From positions 1-64,000 of the forward strand of contig JAVTVY010010595.1 in NCBI GenBank assembly GCA_036873755.1: a stretch of 64,000 bases of DNA, written 5' to 3'. The position numbers were made by a program, and so were the translations under genes. Shown piece after piece: positions 32,532 through 47,500 of the stretch. Below the pieces are notes generated by a model. It was not told the DNA's origin, made no database searches, and saw only the letters and a list, made by a program, of their open reading frames with translations. The number at the start of each line of letters is the position of its first letter. Positions within the stretch are counted from its first letter, which is position 1. The stretch is from Hanleya hanleyi. Lineage: Eukaryota > Mollusca > Polyplacophora > Lepidopleurida > Hanleyidae.

Positions 32532-35500
32532 CTAAAAAATAAAAAAAAAAATGCAAATGAGTTGTTTCAATATGTAATGTGGAGTCATTTTAATATGGAA
32601 TGTGGAGTCATTTTCATATGGAATGTGAAGTCATATTTTAATATGGAATTTGGAGACGTTATTTTAATATGGCATGTGGAGTCATTTTAATATGGAATGT
32701 GGAGTCATTTTCATATGCATGTTTACAGTACAGTGTCAAAGAGATTGGAATTCTTCTGTGTGGGGAGATTAATTTAGTCCATTCACAGTGGTTATGACAG
32801 GGCCAGAGTGCCAGTCACAGATATCAACATATATATGATCTTGTATTACTGATATCAATTTTGCGACAATAATGTACTGGATTTGGCCCAGTTTGCATGT
32901 CTCTTTGTTTATAAACTTAAATCAGCGTACTAGTTTCATATATAATTATGAACAATGGGAAAGTTTTTTCATCACATCTTATAGGCAGACTGGCTCTACG
33001 ATAGGTCATGTCAGACAGCTTCATATATATGGAGAGTTCCACTGTTCTCACCATCTCAAAAGTGGAGTATTGCCTTTGATGCCTTAACTAACAGAGTTTA
33101 ACCGGCAGCATAAGCACAATAAATCATCACTGACTTATACCCCACATCTTTACCACTTGTCTGCCTGGTGAATACAAGAAAATTTGAAGAATAAAAATGT
33201 AAAATCGACCATAGAGGTCCATGTCCCCCGCTAGCAGCACCAGTTATGGTGGATTACATCCACCATAACTGGCACTGCTGCTGCGGGGGCCATGGACCTC
33301 TATGGTCGATTTTTTTTTGTCGATGATATCTCATATCATGATAAGAGTGAGATTTGAAAATTGAGATATCGCTGATGAGCTTAACATAATCTAATACAGC
33401 GGATGGCACCCATATTGGATTATGCACATTCATAAAACATAATACATGACTGTCCTCTCACTAAGGTCAAGGGACTCCCCAAGTTTGAAATAGATCAGTT
33501 GAATCGTACTCCAGCTATTGTCCGGACAAGATCAAACTGCTTAAAATCCAATGAAATCCAGTATGGCCGATGGTGGCCATATTGGATTAAGCACGTCCTT
33601 GAAAAACAATCCTAATCCTCCTCTCAACAATGTCAAGGCACTCCCCAGGTATGAAGTAGATCGGTTGAATCGTTCTCGAGTTATTGTCCAGACAAGATCC
33701 AACTGCTTATAATCCAATATGGCTGACGGCGGCCATATTAGATTATGCACATTGCTGAAAAACAATCCCAACCGTCCTCTCAACAATGTCAAGGCACACC
33801 CCAAATTTGAAGTTGATCGATTAAATCGTTCACGAGTTATTGTCCGGACAAGAAAATCTAAGATCCAACTGCTTATAATCAAATATGGCTGACAGCGGCC
33901 ATATTGGATTATGCACATTGCTGAAAAAAAATCCCAACCGTCCTCTCACCGATGTCAAGGCACTCCCCAAGTTTGAAGTTGATCGGTTAAATCGTTCACA
34001 AGTTATTGTCCGGACAAGAAAATCTAAGATCCAACTGCTTATAATCAAATATGGCTGACAGCGGCCATATTGGATTATGCACATTGCTGAAAAAAAATCC
34101 CAACCGTCCTCTCACCGATGTCAAGGCACTCCCCAAGTTTGAAGTAGATCAGTTGAATCGTACTCCAGTTATTGTCCGGACAAGATCAAACTGCTTAAAA
34201 TCCAATGAAATCCAGTATGGCTGATGGTGGCCATATTGGATCAAGCACGTCCTTGAAAAACAATCCTAATCCTCCTCTCAACAATGTCAAGGCACTCCCC
34301 ACATATGAAGTAGATCGGTTGAATCGTTCTCGAGTTATTGTCCGGATGAGATCCAACTGCTTATAATCCAATATGGCTGACGGCGGCCATATTAGATTAC
34401 GCACATTGCTGAAAAACAATCCCAACCGTCCTCTCACCAATGTCAAGGCACACCCAAAGTTTGAAGTTGATCGGTTAAATCGTTCACGAGTTATTGTCCG
34501 GACAAGAAAATCTAAGATCCAATTGCTTATAATCCAATATGGCTGACAGCGGCCATATTAGATTACGCACATTGCTGAAAAACAATCCCAACCGTCCTCT
34601 CACCAATGTCAAGGCATATACCCCAAGTTTAAAGTTGATCGGTTAAATCGTTCACGAGTTATTGTCCGGACAACAAAATCTAAGATCCAACTGCATATAA
34701 TCCAAAATGGCTGACGGCGGCCATATTTGATTACGCACATTGCTGAAAAACAATCCCAACCGCCCTCTCACCAATGTCAAGGCACACCCCAAGTTTGAAG
34801 TTGATCGGTTAAATCGTTCACGAGTTATTGCCCGGACAAGAAAATCTAAGATCGAACTGCTTATAATCCAAAATGGCTGACGGCGGCCATATTGGATTAC
34901 GCACATTGCTGAAAAACAATCCCAACCGTCCTCTCGCCGATGTCAAGGCACACCCCAAGTTTGAAGTTGATCGGTTGAATCATTCACGAGTTATTGTCCG
35001 GACAAGAAAATCTTACGGAATTACGGAATCACGGAATTACGGAATTACGGAATCACGGAATTACGGAATTACGGACACCGGTGTTTCTAAGTCCCCCCCC
35101 TACTAAGTAGCGGGGGACAAAAATTTACTGTTATATGTGACAGGATCACACTGCAAATTTCAAACAAAGGCATACCATTTTATTAATTGGAGTACCACTC
35201 ATTTCTTGCTATGTACTTTGGAGAAAGGTGGGAATGCTTTTTGGTCTAATATAAACATAAATTGATACAAACCTGAATTATCTTTGTCAATTAACCTGAA
35301 GATGGTTTCCAGACTGTCTTTATTCTTGTAGAGCGTCTCTGTGACAGTGGGACCATTCTACAACAGAATCAGAATGCTGCAGAATATATCATCAAACCAT
35401 GCAACAATAACACATGCCATACATATATTATGCATCTCCTCCCTATTCACCTTGGTCTGCATTGAAAGGAGTGTGTTCTGGATTAGGTTACATATTACTC

Positions 35501-38500
35501 AAGCTTATGGTGGGAAGCGATAGAGGCCGTAAATTTCCCATCTGGTACAAGATCCCGATGAATTTGTGAATAGAAGATGACATGATGAAAATTCCATCAG
35601 AAAATCTTTGCTATAGAATCCAATAGGACAGGATTGTCTGTCCTAAAGAATCATATATGACAGAACTTTCTGACCAATGGGATCCTATAGGACAAAATAA
35701 AATTTCCTACAGGATCGTAAAGAACACATAATTTGTCCTATTGTATCCTATAGGAAATTTCAAAATCCTATAGGAATTCTTGGTAAGGCATATGATATGT
35801 TATGAATATTCAGCTTCATATTCTTCATGGTCAGACAGACAGTGAAGGTCAGAATAACACCTGCACCCATGACCGAGACAACCTGTAATTGGCGCCGAGT
35901 CTTGTTGCCCCTTCATCTGTCTGCAGGCAAGCTCATTTTCCACAGAAGCAAACATTATCTAATGAGAGACAAGCTGAAAGTTGTACTGGCACCTTTAACA
36001 AATCTCTTACCTGAAGAAATATCTAACTACCCAATTATTTCAACCCATGAACAGATTCCTCAATGGCATCGGAGTCCTACATTTCTGAGCATTTTATCCC
36101 TGGGCTTGATAAATGAGTATTCCAGAATATTTTAGCTGGCAATTTCCATTAAATGAGTATTCAGTGGTAATTTACTAATGCGTATTTATGCAGTAATATA
36201 CCTCTGAGTATTTATGTTGAATCTTGAACTGTTCAAACGTGGTATCGTACAGCACCATGCCATCATCAACATTCTTCACAAGCTTGGGCTTCAGTGTTCT
36301 CCATGGCAGATCCATCTCTATCACCCTCTCCAAGCAGGTACACCAATCACTGCCCTTTATTCTACCTACAATACAATACCGACACAAGATTCTACAACCT
36401 GATTTCTGATTCCAAACATATACACCTGCTTTTGTATCAGTCTTGGGGTTGGTGCCTGGAACCCCGATCCCTCACTCCCGCTGTTGTAATACAAGGTAGC
36501 TTTTAGAATGTTTGGGGTTAAGTACTGTAATGAAATTCACTGTGCAGGGCATGATGGAGGGGTCTGAGTGTCAGAATCATGTTGATGTTAAAAAATTAAA
36601 CATTTATAAACAATGTTTCTATTTGTTACCAAATCAAACCTGCTTTAATTAATGCCTTAATCTCCATTACGCAGGACAATTCAAACCGTAGAAAACGGAA
36701 GTTAAAACTAAAAGTTATCTCCCCTAGAGGAGAGTTGTCCGCCCCTAGGGGAGCTCTCCCACTCATCCCAGTGGAGTTACTATAAAAGGCACTGCTCACA
36801 TCATTCTTATCCTCTTTCTCATTGTAACCAACCGAGACCTGTAGTGAGCAAGGCCGTGGAGTGAGGGGAAGGAAGGGAGGGACAATTAAATTAAAGCAGG
36901 TTTGATTTGGTAACAAATAGAAACATTGTTTATAAATGTTTAATATTTGATTCCCAAATCGTAAACCTGCTTTAATTAATGCCTCAGTACCAACATAAGG
37001 AGGTGGGAACCTCGGCCTTGTTGTAGCTCCAAAAGCAGGCTAAGTAACCGTTGGGATGACACAGACATGGGCATAAACATGAGACATCAACACTCAACAA
37101 GTGGAACCCTGGTCAGAGACGTAAAAGGGTAATTCATGGATTTGATACAGTTGTACTTATCTTGAGTGTCTCCATCCATGTAGCTGTGCTCGTGGTGTGG
37201 TACGCAAACTCTACCAAGTTGAAGGATTCCTCGGCCCCTTAGGCTACTAGGTCTTCTTGGTAGGCACTGTATGTCCTGGGTGGGGCAATAGCCAGCAGTC
37301 CGTGCATACAGGAAGATACTTGGCTGGACCTTAAGAACGGGGAGAGCGTATACTGCCCGGAGCTTAGAGGGCGCCAAGCCACACCACTCTCAGTCCACAA
37401 GCCGTCTTATGTCAACTCTCCATACTTGGTCCTTGAAAGTTGAACAGGTCTTGTAGGATGCGTTGGAGTTGACTGCGTTTGCTCCCTGAGTCAACTCTAC
37501 GCAATCGTCAACTCTCTGTACTTTATTCGACTGTGGAGACACTGGCAAAGTGTCAATACTTCGTCTTGTGAGTTGAGCGTAGGTGACCCAGCTGAGATCA
37601 TCTAGAAGGAAGTCAGTTTCAACCTGAAATGACACAAGCAAATCTGCAGTTAAGGTAAAGATTAAACTCACCATAGTGTCAGGCCTCTTAGATTGATGAT
37701 TTGAGAGTCCATGGCCGGCCATCTGACTTATTTCTTCCTTCTTAGGTGATCATGTTGTATGTGGACAAATGTTATGATTGAGAGATGAGATGATACAGCA
37801 AGTTGGCTGACTTGCTGCGATGATACAAAATGCCGCCCCCCCCTTTTTTGAAAATTTACTTGACCACGTGCTGGGCAGCTACCAGCGGTCCAAGCGTGGT
37901 CACCCTATCTGACTGCACTGACATATCTCTCAGATAGAAATTGGTGAACGTGGAGTTTGCCGTCCAGGCACAAGACTGGACAATGTCATGGAGGGACAAG
38001 TTCTTCCATAAAGGCCATGACGTAGCGATGGCACGAATCTCATGAGAAGAAGCAGCAGACAATAGAGGGGGAGCGTCAATGGCCAATTGATAAGACCATC
38101 TAATGGGCTTCTTCAACCATGCGGCAATGGTATTTTTAGTAATGTCACGCATTGCAGACGGGCGAAGGTACAGAAATAACAGGCGCTGAGAGCCGCAAGC
38201 GGAATCGGTACGAGTGAGATAGTGGCGAATGGCTCGAACAGGGCATAACAAAAGGTCGTCTTCGAGGCCATGCACGAAGTCTGATAACGCAGGGATGGAG
38301 TACGAACGTTGAGCGCACGGACCTAAGCGAACAGACTCATTTTTGGCGATAAACTCCGGAATGGGTCGAAAAGAAATGCGAGACCAATCCGCCGTCCAGG
38401 TCATAGAAGATCTTTGAAGAGCATGAAGTTCAGACACTCTAGACGCCAAAGCAAAAGCCGCCAAAAAAGCAGCCTTGTAAGAAACAGCTTTTAGAGAGGC

Positions 38501-41500
38501 GGAATGTAAGGGTTCAAAGGGCGGACGAATCAGAGCACACAGAACCACACCGATATCCCATTTCGGTAACAGCTGGCGAGTACGGCGAGACTGTAACGCG
38601 AAAGCGCGAATGAGCGCAGAGATATTATCGTTTAGGCTAATGTCGGTACCGGAGGTAAGACGTAACACCCTAGCCAGAGCAGATCGATACCCTTCAATGG
38701 TGCTGATTTGAAACTTCTTATCACGGTGAAGGTGAAGGAGGAAGTCAGCTACTAGGGAAACAGAGGCAGAGTCGGGATCGGCATCATGTTCTCGGCACCA
38801 GGAGACGAAATAGGCCCATTTCGCCTGATAGAGCTGCGATGTGGAAGATCGATTGGCTGAAACCATCGTCCGTGCAACCTCTGCTGAAAATCCTTGGACT
38901 GAGAGTGCATTCTGGATAGTCTGCAGACGTGTAGGTTGAGCCACCGTGGGTTGTGATGGAGAATCCCGTGCGGTTGACGTAACAGGCTGGGCCAAACTGG
39001 CAGACAACGTGGCGGGGCAGTGAGAAGCGGGACCAGAACCGGGAACCACTGAAGACGAGGCCACCACGGCACTACGAGCAGAATGATGCAGTCGTGTCGA
39101 GAAATCTTTTGAAGCACTTCCAGAATCAGGGCCATCGGTGGGTAGGCATAAGCTAGGAAGTTGTCCCAGTTGATTGACAGAGCGTCGATGGCGAAGGCTT
39201 GAGGATCCAGAATCGGACTGACGAAAAGGGCTAACTGGGCGTTGTTCCTCGTCGCAAACAGATCGATCAAGGGTGAATCCCAGACGTTGGAGATCTGCTG
39301 GAACACCTCCGGATGAAGTTGCCACTCGGTCTGAAGAACGGTGTCTGGACGAGACAGGCTGTCCGCTAAGACATTGAGCCGACCCGGAACATGGCGAGCA
39401 TGGAGATGACAATGATGAATGAGAGCCCAGTCGTACAGATCCCACACCAGACGAAACGTTGATAGCGATCGGGTGGTACCCATCTTGTTGATGTGGGCAA
39501 TGACCGTTGAGTTGTCCGTCGCGATGAGAAGAGACGAATTCATGAGACGCTGACTCCAATGTTGAACCGCCAGGATGACTGCCTTCATCTCCAGAAGGTT
39601 GATGTGAAGTCTGGCATCCAACGTTGACCATCTGCCGGACACCTCCAAATCGTCCAGAAGCCGGTCTCGGAAGCATCGGTGTAGAAATGCCATGACCGGT
39701 GAGGTGATACGGGTAAACAACCAGGGGGCGATGTTGACTCCGAATGGGAGGACCTGCCACTCGAAGCGACGTTCGTTGATAGTGAAGCGGAGGTAACAGC
39801 GATGACGTGGATGAATTGGAATATGAAGATACGCGTCCTGAAGATCGACTGAGGCCAACCAATCCCGATGATGTATGCGGGCCCGAATCGATGAAACAGT
39901 AGGCATCTTGAAATGAGGGGGAGTGATGAGATGAAACTTGTTTAATACCTTGAGGTCGATCACCATCCGCATCTGGTCCGAATCTTTCTTTGGTACCAGA
40001 AACACGTGGCTGTAAAAACCTACGCTGACTTCGGTCCGTGGTAACTCCCTGACGGCTCCCTTGTCGATGAGCGTGGTGACCGATGACAGAAGTGTCTGTA
40101 AGTGACCTGCGGAAACTGGCAGACGGGAGGGACGAGGCCAAGCGATGAGTTTGGGCAGCGACTGAAAATTGAATAGGAAGCCCTCCTTCAAATCTCTTAT
40201 AATCCAGGCGTCGTCCGTGATGAGCCGCCAATTTTCGAAGAAATATTGTAGACGGCCGCCCACGACATGATGACTGAATGACCGGAAAGCGGGTAGATGA
40301 AAATCTTCGGCTTGATCGGACACGGAAATCGGATAGTCATTTGTTGGAATGTCCACCTCGTTTGGAAGATTTCCCACGAAAGGAACGGCGACCACGGCCT
40401 CGTGGAGGTTTGTCGATGCCACGAAAATTACCCCGAGGACCCCCATCCTGTTGGGTGGTATTGGAAGTACGACCCTGTCTCTGTCTACGATCCGTGGCGA
40501 CGCCCGGACGACGAGCAACAGCAGCAATCAAACGAGAGGTCCGTTCTTCACGAACCGCGGGCATGACGGACTCAATAGCATTGTTGAAAATGAACTTGGA
40601 TGATAATGGCTGATGAAGCAATTGATCCTTAACCACATATGGAACCTCCGGCTTGATCACCTTAAGTAAGGCATTGCGTTGCGCTTGGAGAAGCGAAACA
40701 TAAGAAAAAGAACCGGCCTCAATGACTTGACGGTTAGCCTGAACGAGGGTGTCAATAAAACCACGCAAATAAGCCACGCGACCTGGAGACAAAGAAGTCG
40801 ATCCATTGTCTAGGCGTAATTCAGGATCCAAGGCAATCCGAGAAGTAGCCAACAAAAAGCAATCCGCGACAGATGAAGCACGTTGCACTACTTGCAACAT
40901 CTCTAGAACATTCTCCACCACTTTGGAATAGATCCCGAGAGGAGTTGACTTAGATGTCTTAGAAATCTGACTCAAATCCCGGTCACGTTTGGGTGGTTTC
41001 TCGGGCAACACGTTATCATGAATGTCATAATGATATCGAAAACGAGGCTTCTTAAATTTATTGTCGTCCTCTAATTGACGATCAAACTTCTCTAAATTAT
41101 CCACCCAAGCTGGTGATGGAGCGCAAGAAAGAGGAGTTACAGGCGCCGGAGACGCGAACGCAGAAGCCGCCGCTGTCTGACATTTAATACGAGACGGAAC
41201 AACGTTCGAAGCAGCAGGCATATTCGGAACCAGCGCTACAAGCGCCTGCATTTTAACCGAAAAATCCAGCATTGACGTATCCTCCGAACTTTTCACTGAA
41301 GAAGAGGAATCATCAGACGAACTCGACGAAACCGGCGAAGGCGAACGAGTGATATGACGTCGACAGGAGGATGATAAACGTGAACGGTATTGCGGTGTAC
41401 GTGTGCGTCGTGTAGAAGTATGGGAACGACGATGTGATGAATCAACAAACGCAGTAACCGGAGCTCGTAAGTCTGCAACTTGAACACTCAATGGCAGGTC

Positions 41501-44500
41501 CGAACGACCCTCCATAAAACGAGAAACGGATTTAGATAAACCATGTTTAGATTTAACCCGCAACGGAGAAATTGACACACGACGATGTTTATTTGCTTTC
41601 TTCTCTTTAGAAGAAACGTGTGGTAAACCGATAGACAAAGGCGAAATAACATGTGGCAAAGTATTCTTTTGTCTGACGGAGACAATGGAACGCTCCGGCA
41701 AAACCGACTTGGCCTTTGTTGAGCCGGACAATGGAACGGGTTTGGTAGGGACCCCAGACAATGCAGCACCGGTACAGGACAAGCTGTCTAACAGCTGAGA
41801 ATTATCTTCCTGCAGAATAGTGCCACTCGGAGGAATATATACCGACGCGGGGGAAACTGGACCTTGAAAACTATGAGACAAATCCAAGCCAACCCGGTCG
41901 AGATCCTCGTTACATTTCATATCATTGACCAGGGAAATTTCCAATACCCGTCTGTCGACCTCCGAAATAGACGGGTCTTCACACGCATGTAAAAGATAAG
42001 CACGTCGAGCCTGGGCATAATTCCTCCAAGTCGACGAGTTCCATAACACACATTCGGCGCATGTGGTCCGCCGATAACACAACTCTTTACAACAAAAACA
42101 AGCCGTGTGGGCGTCCAAAGGGGACAAAACTCGCCCACACGTACGACAAGGAATAGAAGTCGGAACCTCAGACATACTAATGTAAGAAGAAATTCCGAAA
42201 ATAAACAACACAAGTCAAACTTGGTAAAGGATATAAACCGGCGAAACAACAACAACAGCTGTATTGAATCAAACACTTCCAAAGATGTGCACTGTCGAGT
42301 ACAAACAGGAGAAAGAGGATAAGAATGATGTGAACAGTGCCTTTTATAGTAACTCCACTGGGATGAGTGGGAGAGCTCCCCTAGGGGCGGACAACTCTCC
42401 TCTAGGGGAGATAACTTTTAGTTTTAACTTCGGTTTTCTACGGTTTGAATTGTGCTGCCTAATGGACATTAAGGCATTAATTAAAGCAGGTTTACGATTT
42501 GGGAATCAAATATAGAAGATTACGGTTGATAAAAAATAATCTTGAGAAACATATGAAAATCACTATCTGCAGAGGAAAAGGGGGGAGGGGGAGAGGTTGA
42601 CCAATAAAGCATCAAATCAAAGAGATGGTACAAACCAGTATTCTTTGGGTCAAATGTCTTGAATTCCACGTTCAGTTCCGTCTTTGATGAAATTATCTTC
42701 TCCCGAAGGTCTCTCAATGCAGAGGCCTCAACCATGCTAATTCTACAAACATATTAAAACCATAGTATAGCGCATGTTCAAATCATGTAATTTGATTGAT
42801 GGCCACAGGCATATGAGAAGATAGGACCTGATGCCAGGAAAATTAACTCATCAGGAGATAACAACTCTTTGCTGGCCTCAAGGTATAACCTCCAGAGGAA
42901 AATATGAAGAGACACAATCCACCAGGAACAGGCAATAATTGATAATAATCATAGTGGAAAAAATAACCTCAGATCAAAGGGTTTCTATGTGAATACAAAA
43001 TAACAGGCTTAATTAAAAAACAAACTGAGATGATAATTTTTTTTCCTCTGTAATGTTTCAACTCGTCTGCTTTCACTTCATCTACACTATAAAAAGGAAT
43101 GAGATCACAGCAAATAGCCTGATGGGAACTCAGTCATTGAATATTAGAGCCTAACAGAGTTTGACCTTGGAAAGGAGCAACTAAGGAGATACTTCAAATA
43201 CTATGAGTCAATAGTCTAATGGTCCATTTGCAGCTTCATATGTGGTATGAAGTTGGAAGCCTGGCTATAATTCTCCCACTTATTGTGTTAGGGTTATCCT
43301 TATCACTTTTCGCTCAATTAAATTGCAATATACATATACTCACCAAAATGAATTATATATTTTCTGAGTCAACTGAATGGATGGATAAATTTGAAATGGG
43401 GGCAAAAATGGGGCAAACTTAATTAGTTCTACATGTACAGGCAGCAGGAGTCTAAATTTCATGACTTTTCACTCAATAGCATAGGATTTATAAGAAATCT
43501 AATCTGAAAGGAATGGTAAACAATTTAATGGAGAAAACAGTGGGGGCATACAAATCGGAGAGTGAAAAATGCATAGAAGCTAACAGGATTAATATCAAAG
43601 ACTTTATCTACACAACAGAAGGAGCTATGCCTGCATCTGTGCCACAGGGTAATGATGCATGTAGAATGCCCTGTGGCTGTGGTGAGCTTGGAGTGGGGGG
43701 GGGGAAGAGGGAGGAGTTGAGAAAGGCATAGTGAGAAGACACTATCACTCTTCTGTGCTACTTGTCATATAAAGGGGCTGAAATGAGATAAAAGTAATGT
43801 TTACCTTTGGTTCAGAGTTATCTTCCTTTTCTCAGTGCTCCTGCCAGCCATGTATTGGACAATGTGTGGTTCTAGGTCTGGATCATTCAGTTTGATATAA
43901 GCACCTTTATTGCTGCCAATCTCATAGTAATTTGAAGCAGAAAATACTGTCAAAACCTACAAAACAAAGAATATACAAGCGATTTTGTAAAATATATGAG
44001 AAAACAACATTACAATGTGGAAAGAGACAGTACATGACACAGTACAACTTGGATTGGGGAGAATTTCTCTTAAGTGAGCATGGCATATGGCAACTCCTTG
44101 TAATTCAATCCCATTATTTAAATTCAATCACCTTCAATTTTGAGGGCAAAATTCAATCAACTGTTTTTATAAATTTGATCACCCTCAAAAAATCATTAAA
44201 ATAACAAAGAAATAATGGATTATCTGCATGATTTCAGTTCATTTTGTCAACTTGCTGTTCTAATAAATTTGATCATCTGTTATAGCAGAATTTCACTTCC
44301 TGTGATTGAATTATTAGAGGAAATCCCCATTAATGTATGGGGATGTAACAAAAATTCAGATAATCAGGGAGAAAAATGTACTTGAATTTCCATCCAGATA
44401 AGCTACTTGTTCGTTCTTGGTATTTCTCAAAGAATCTAATCCCTTTCATTTGAATTATTAGAATAAATGCTGCTGAATAAAAAATGTTCTGCACAAATTT

Positions 44501-47500
44501 TTCGCTCAATCCAGTTTCCCCCAAATTATTACAGTGAAACATGTTAGTGAACAATGTTATTGATTTCATAGAGTTATAACCAGCTGAGCCTGTGAATACT
44601 GAGATTATCCTAATATGACCTAATGCATTGTATTATTTCACTGCCAAACTGGTGAGGGCAAAGCTACAGTAATCCCCCTTATAATTCAATCCACCTATCA
44701 AAATTCAATCACTCCCAATTTTGGAGGCAAAATTCACTCAGTTTTTAAAACCATTGAAACAACAAAGATTACCTGCATGGTTTTGGACTATTTTGTCAAC
44801 TTCTTGTTCTAATAAAGTGATCATCCCCACATTTTATGGTGGGAAATATTAATTCCTGTGAAATTATCAAATTGAATTAAATTATTAAATTAAATTAATA
44901 AATCAATAATTAAATTAATAAATTAATTATTAAATTGAATTATTAGGGGATTACCATAGCTGTAATAATTTGACAGTACTGTTTACCTTGCCATTATGAG
45001 TGAATTCGTATCCATCAGGTTTACACTCGTGTGACCTAATGAGCAGTTTGAGTTTGTGTTTACGCAGGAAAAGCTCAGTGACGTCAGGGCCAAAGTAGCT
45101 GCCTCCTCCTCTGAATGTGTTCGGTTTACAACCTGCCTGGTTCCTCGGATCACTCCACAAAATGTCCAAAATCTGCCACAGAAAATATTGTAACTGATGT
45201 GCATATGAAATATGCTAAGGAGAATACAGGAGTACGAATGAACACCCAGATATCAAATACTATAACAAATTATCGACCAGGCATTGTTTGCTGAATTTGA
45301 CATCTTCATATGTGAAAGGTTGCTAGAATGTGAGACAGATAATCAATCAAAATGTTTATATCAGATGATTTTAAATTGGTTTGATGCACACGATTGTTGA
45401 CCCACGACTCACTGTAAATTGCACTGTAAAGTTTGCCTATTCTGCCTTTTCCTACCACTTGTTGAATCCTTGGTTCAGGTTCATCACCAGGTGGGGGAGC
45501 TCAAGGTTCAAACGATCCCCTTCTGCCCTGTGATGATTAATTACATGAAGATTAATGAATTACTTTGATGGAATTAAACTTTGCCTTTACCTGTCTCCAT
45601 TCTACCAGGTCTATGTCACCTGATTGCTCTTCTCCGTTGTTTTCCTTTATGGGTGGACGCAGTGCTGACAGATACTACAAAGACATAACTTAATACATGT
45701 ACTACAAACACAAAAGAGTTTCAGAATTTGAATATTTAAATAGCTGATTACAAGAACATATATCATAACAGTTGTTCAGAGATGAGCAACTCTGATATCA
45801 CCCTTTTTTACAATCATGGGATTTTCGGTTCAAGAAATTCTGTACGTTTATTTCTCACAAATTACTTTCAAAGACATCTCTTTCATCATGTTGCAAACCC
45901 TCTTACATGATAACATTGTCAGTATACAAGTTGATCAGAGCTCTGGTAAGATGTATAATACGTGACAAATAGCATTCCTCATATCGAAGGTTACTCCAGT
46001 CATACAACAAGAGCCTTATGGGCTTCCATACTGTGCATAACTTCAACGGCAGAAACCAAAACTTAAGATTTGGACCTTAAACTATGGAGAACCTACCTGT
46101 AGGCATGATCCCTTGACATACATGTAATGCAAAAACTAAGATTGAACTTGATAAATAGGTCAAGGTCAGTCCAATTGAAAAGGTTTCTAGCCAATCACCA
46201 GTTGCATATGTAGTACGAGTTTGGAGAGCCCAGATGTAATCCTTCAATAGATATCACCAATACTAGAATTTTCCCTTGATAAAATAGGCCAAGGCCAATC
46301 ATCTTCAATAGACTTCAGGTCCATTGCCAGTTGAATATGTTTGTGATATGAATTTGGAAAACCTGACAATAATCAGGCCTGCAAGTGACTCACAGTGAAA
46401 ATATAGGAGCAAATTTGTCAAACTATAGGAGAAATATAGGAATGTTCTTAATAAAATATAGGAAAATATAGGCAACAAGCGTTCTGAGAACCCCAACATC
46501 TCTCCTTGCGGGGTCTCTTCCTGAAACTGCAGCAGTATTGAAAACATATAGGTAGAGCAAACTTTCCATGTACAGGAAAACATGTAATTTTTTGCCTAAC
46601 AAAAACCTTATCAATGGAAATGTACAAAGTCTAAACTGCGATAATTTGGACAAAAATTCATATTTCATGTCATATTTCTTAAATAGCACGTGCACATCAT
46701 TGAATGACATTAAACTTGTGTAGCAAGTGTCAAACTGATCCAATGAAAGCTGAGAGCTTTAGCAAGCTTTCCCTGTACAGGTGTACATGTATGTACATTA
46801 TCATTGGCAAATTACTAAGACGAAACCATCAAGATTTGAACAAAAATTAATATTTCATTTCATAAATAGCACAGGCACATCCTCTAATCATATGAAATAT
46901 GTGTACCAAATTTCATAATCATCCAACGAAACCTGACAAATTCAGACAACTTTTCAGTACATTTGTTTGTCTAACAAAAAACCTTATAATTGGCAAATTA
47001 CTAAGGCCAAAACCTCATAATTTGGACACAAATTAAGATTTCATCTCATAAATAGCACAGGTGCATTCTTCAATAATAAGAAACATGTGTATCAAGTATC
47101 ATAATCATCCATTGACAGCTGCAGCAAACTTTCTATGTTTGTAGAAGGCCTACAATTTTGCTAAACAAAAAACTCAATCATTTGCCGTAAAATGAACAAA
47201 AATTTATATTTCATCCCCAAAATAGCAAAAGTACATCCTCTAATCATAAAACACATGTGTATCAAGTTTGATAATCATTCAGTGACAGCTCACAACTGCA
47301 ACAAACTTTCCATGTACAGCTGTACATGTGCACTTCAGCTAAACGAAAAACACATAGGAGCAACCATGGAATCTCCTGGGCTAGTGCCAAAACTGAACCC
47401 CTAGGTGGAATAAGCACCCCCTATATTTGTTTTTTTTTTAGATATTTTTTTCTGAATTTTTCTTGATGTTTTTTCGAATTTGCTAAACCAAAGACCTTAT

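Larger units (their letters stand above)
33200..35120. mobile_element. Hairpin-headed element with internal minisatellite
   Basis: The left end is the 33201-33313 hairpin with TGTCCCCCGCTAG. The right end at about 35100-35115 reads CTAAGTAGCGGGGGACAAAA, whose reverse complement TTTTGTCCCCCGCTAC matches. Between them lies the tandem array. Non-autonomous; no coding capacity. Confidence 0.6.
36594..42513 (-). mobile_element. Structurally complete DIRS-type retrotransposon in a PPEF intron
   Basis: About 5.9 kb, coding strand minus. Inverted terminal repeats: 36594-36840 against about 42300-42513, sharing AACCTGCTTTAATTAATGCC, CCCCTAGAGGAGAGTTGTCC and TATAAAAGGCACTG. The 3' end has an extra ~25-nt outer extension. 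Next to the 3' ITR, 36890-36985 is an internal complementary region. Its first half is the complement of the outer 3' terminus (TTGGTAACAAATAGAAACAT) and its second half the complement of the outer 5' terminus (TTTGATTCCCAAATCGTAAA), fused at TTTAATATTTG. This is the DIRS-1 hallmark used to form a circular intermediate. Three overlapping ORFs follow the DIRS order, but the RT core is deleted. Like other YR retroelements it shows no target duplication. Confidence 0.92.

Noticed and set aside
36594..36985. A separate short fold-back insert next to the DIRS element
   Set aside because: The apparent inverted repeat is the DIRS 3' ITR plus the internal complementary region; its two halves match both ends of the same element.
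39080..40231. First ~385 codons of the long recombinase frame as a real N-terminal domain
   Set aside because: They lie in another frame over well-conserved RT/RNase H coding sequence and read as Ser/Arg/His-rich low-complexity; recombinase homology starts only near 39080.
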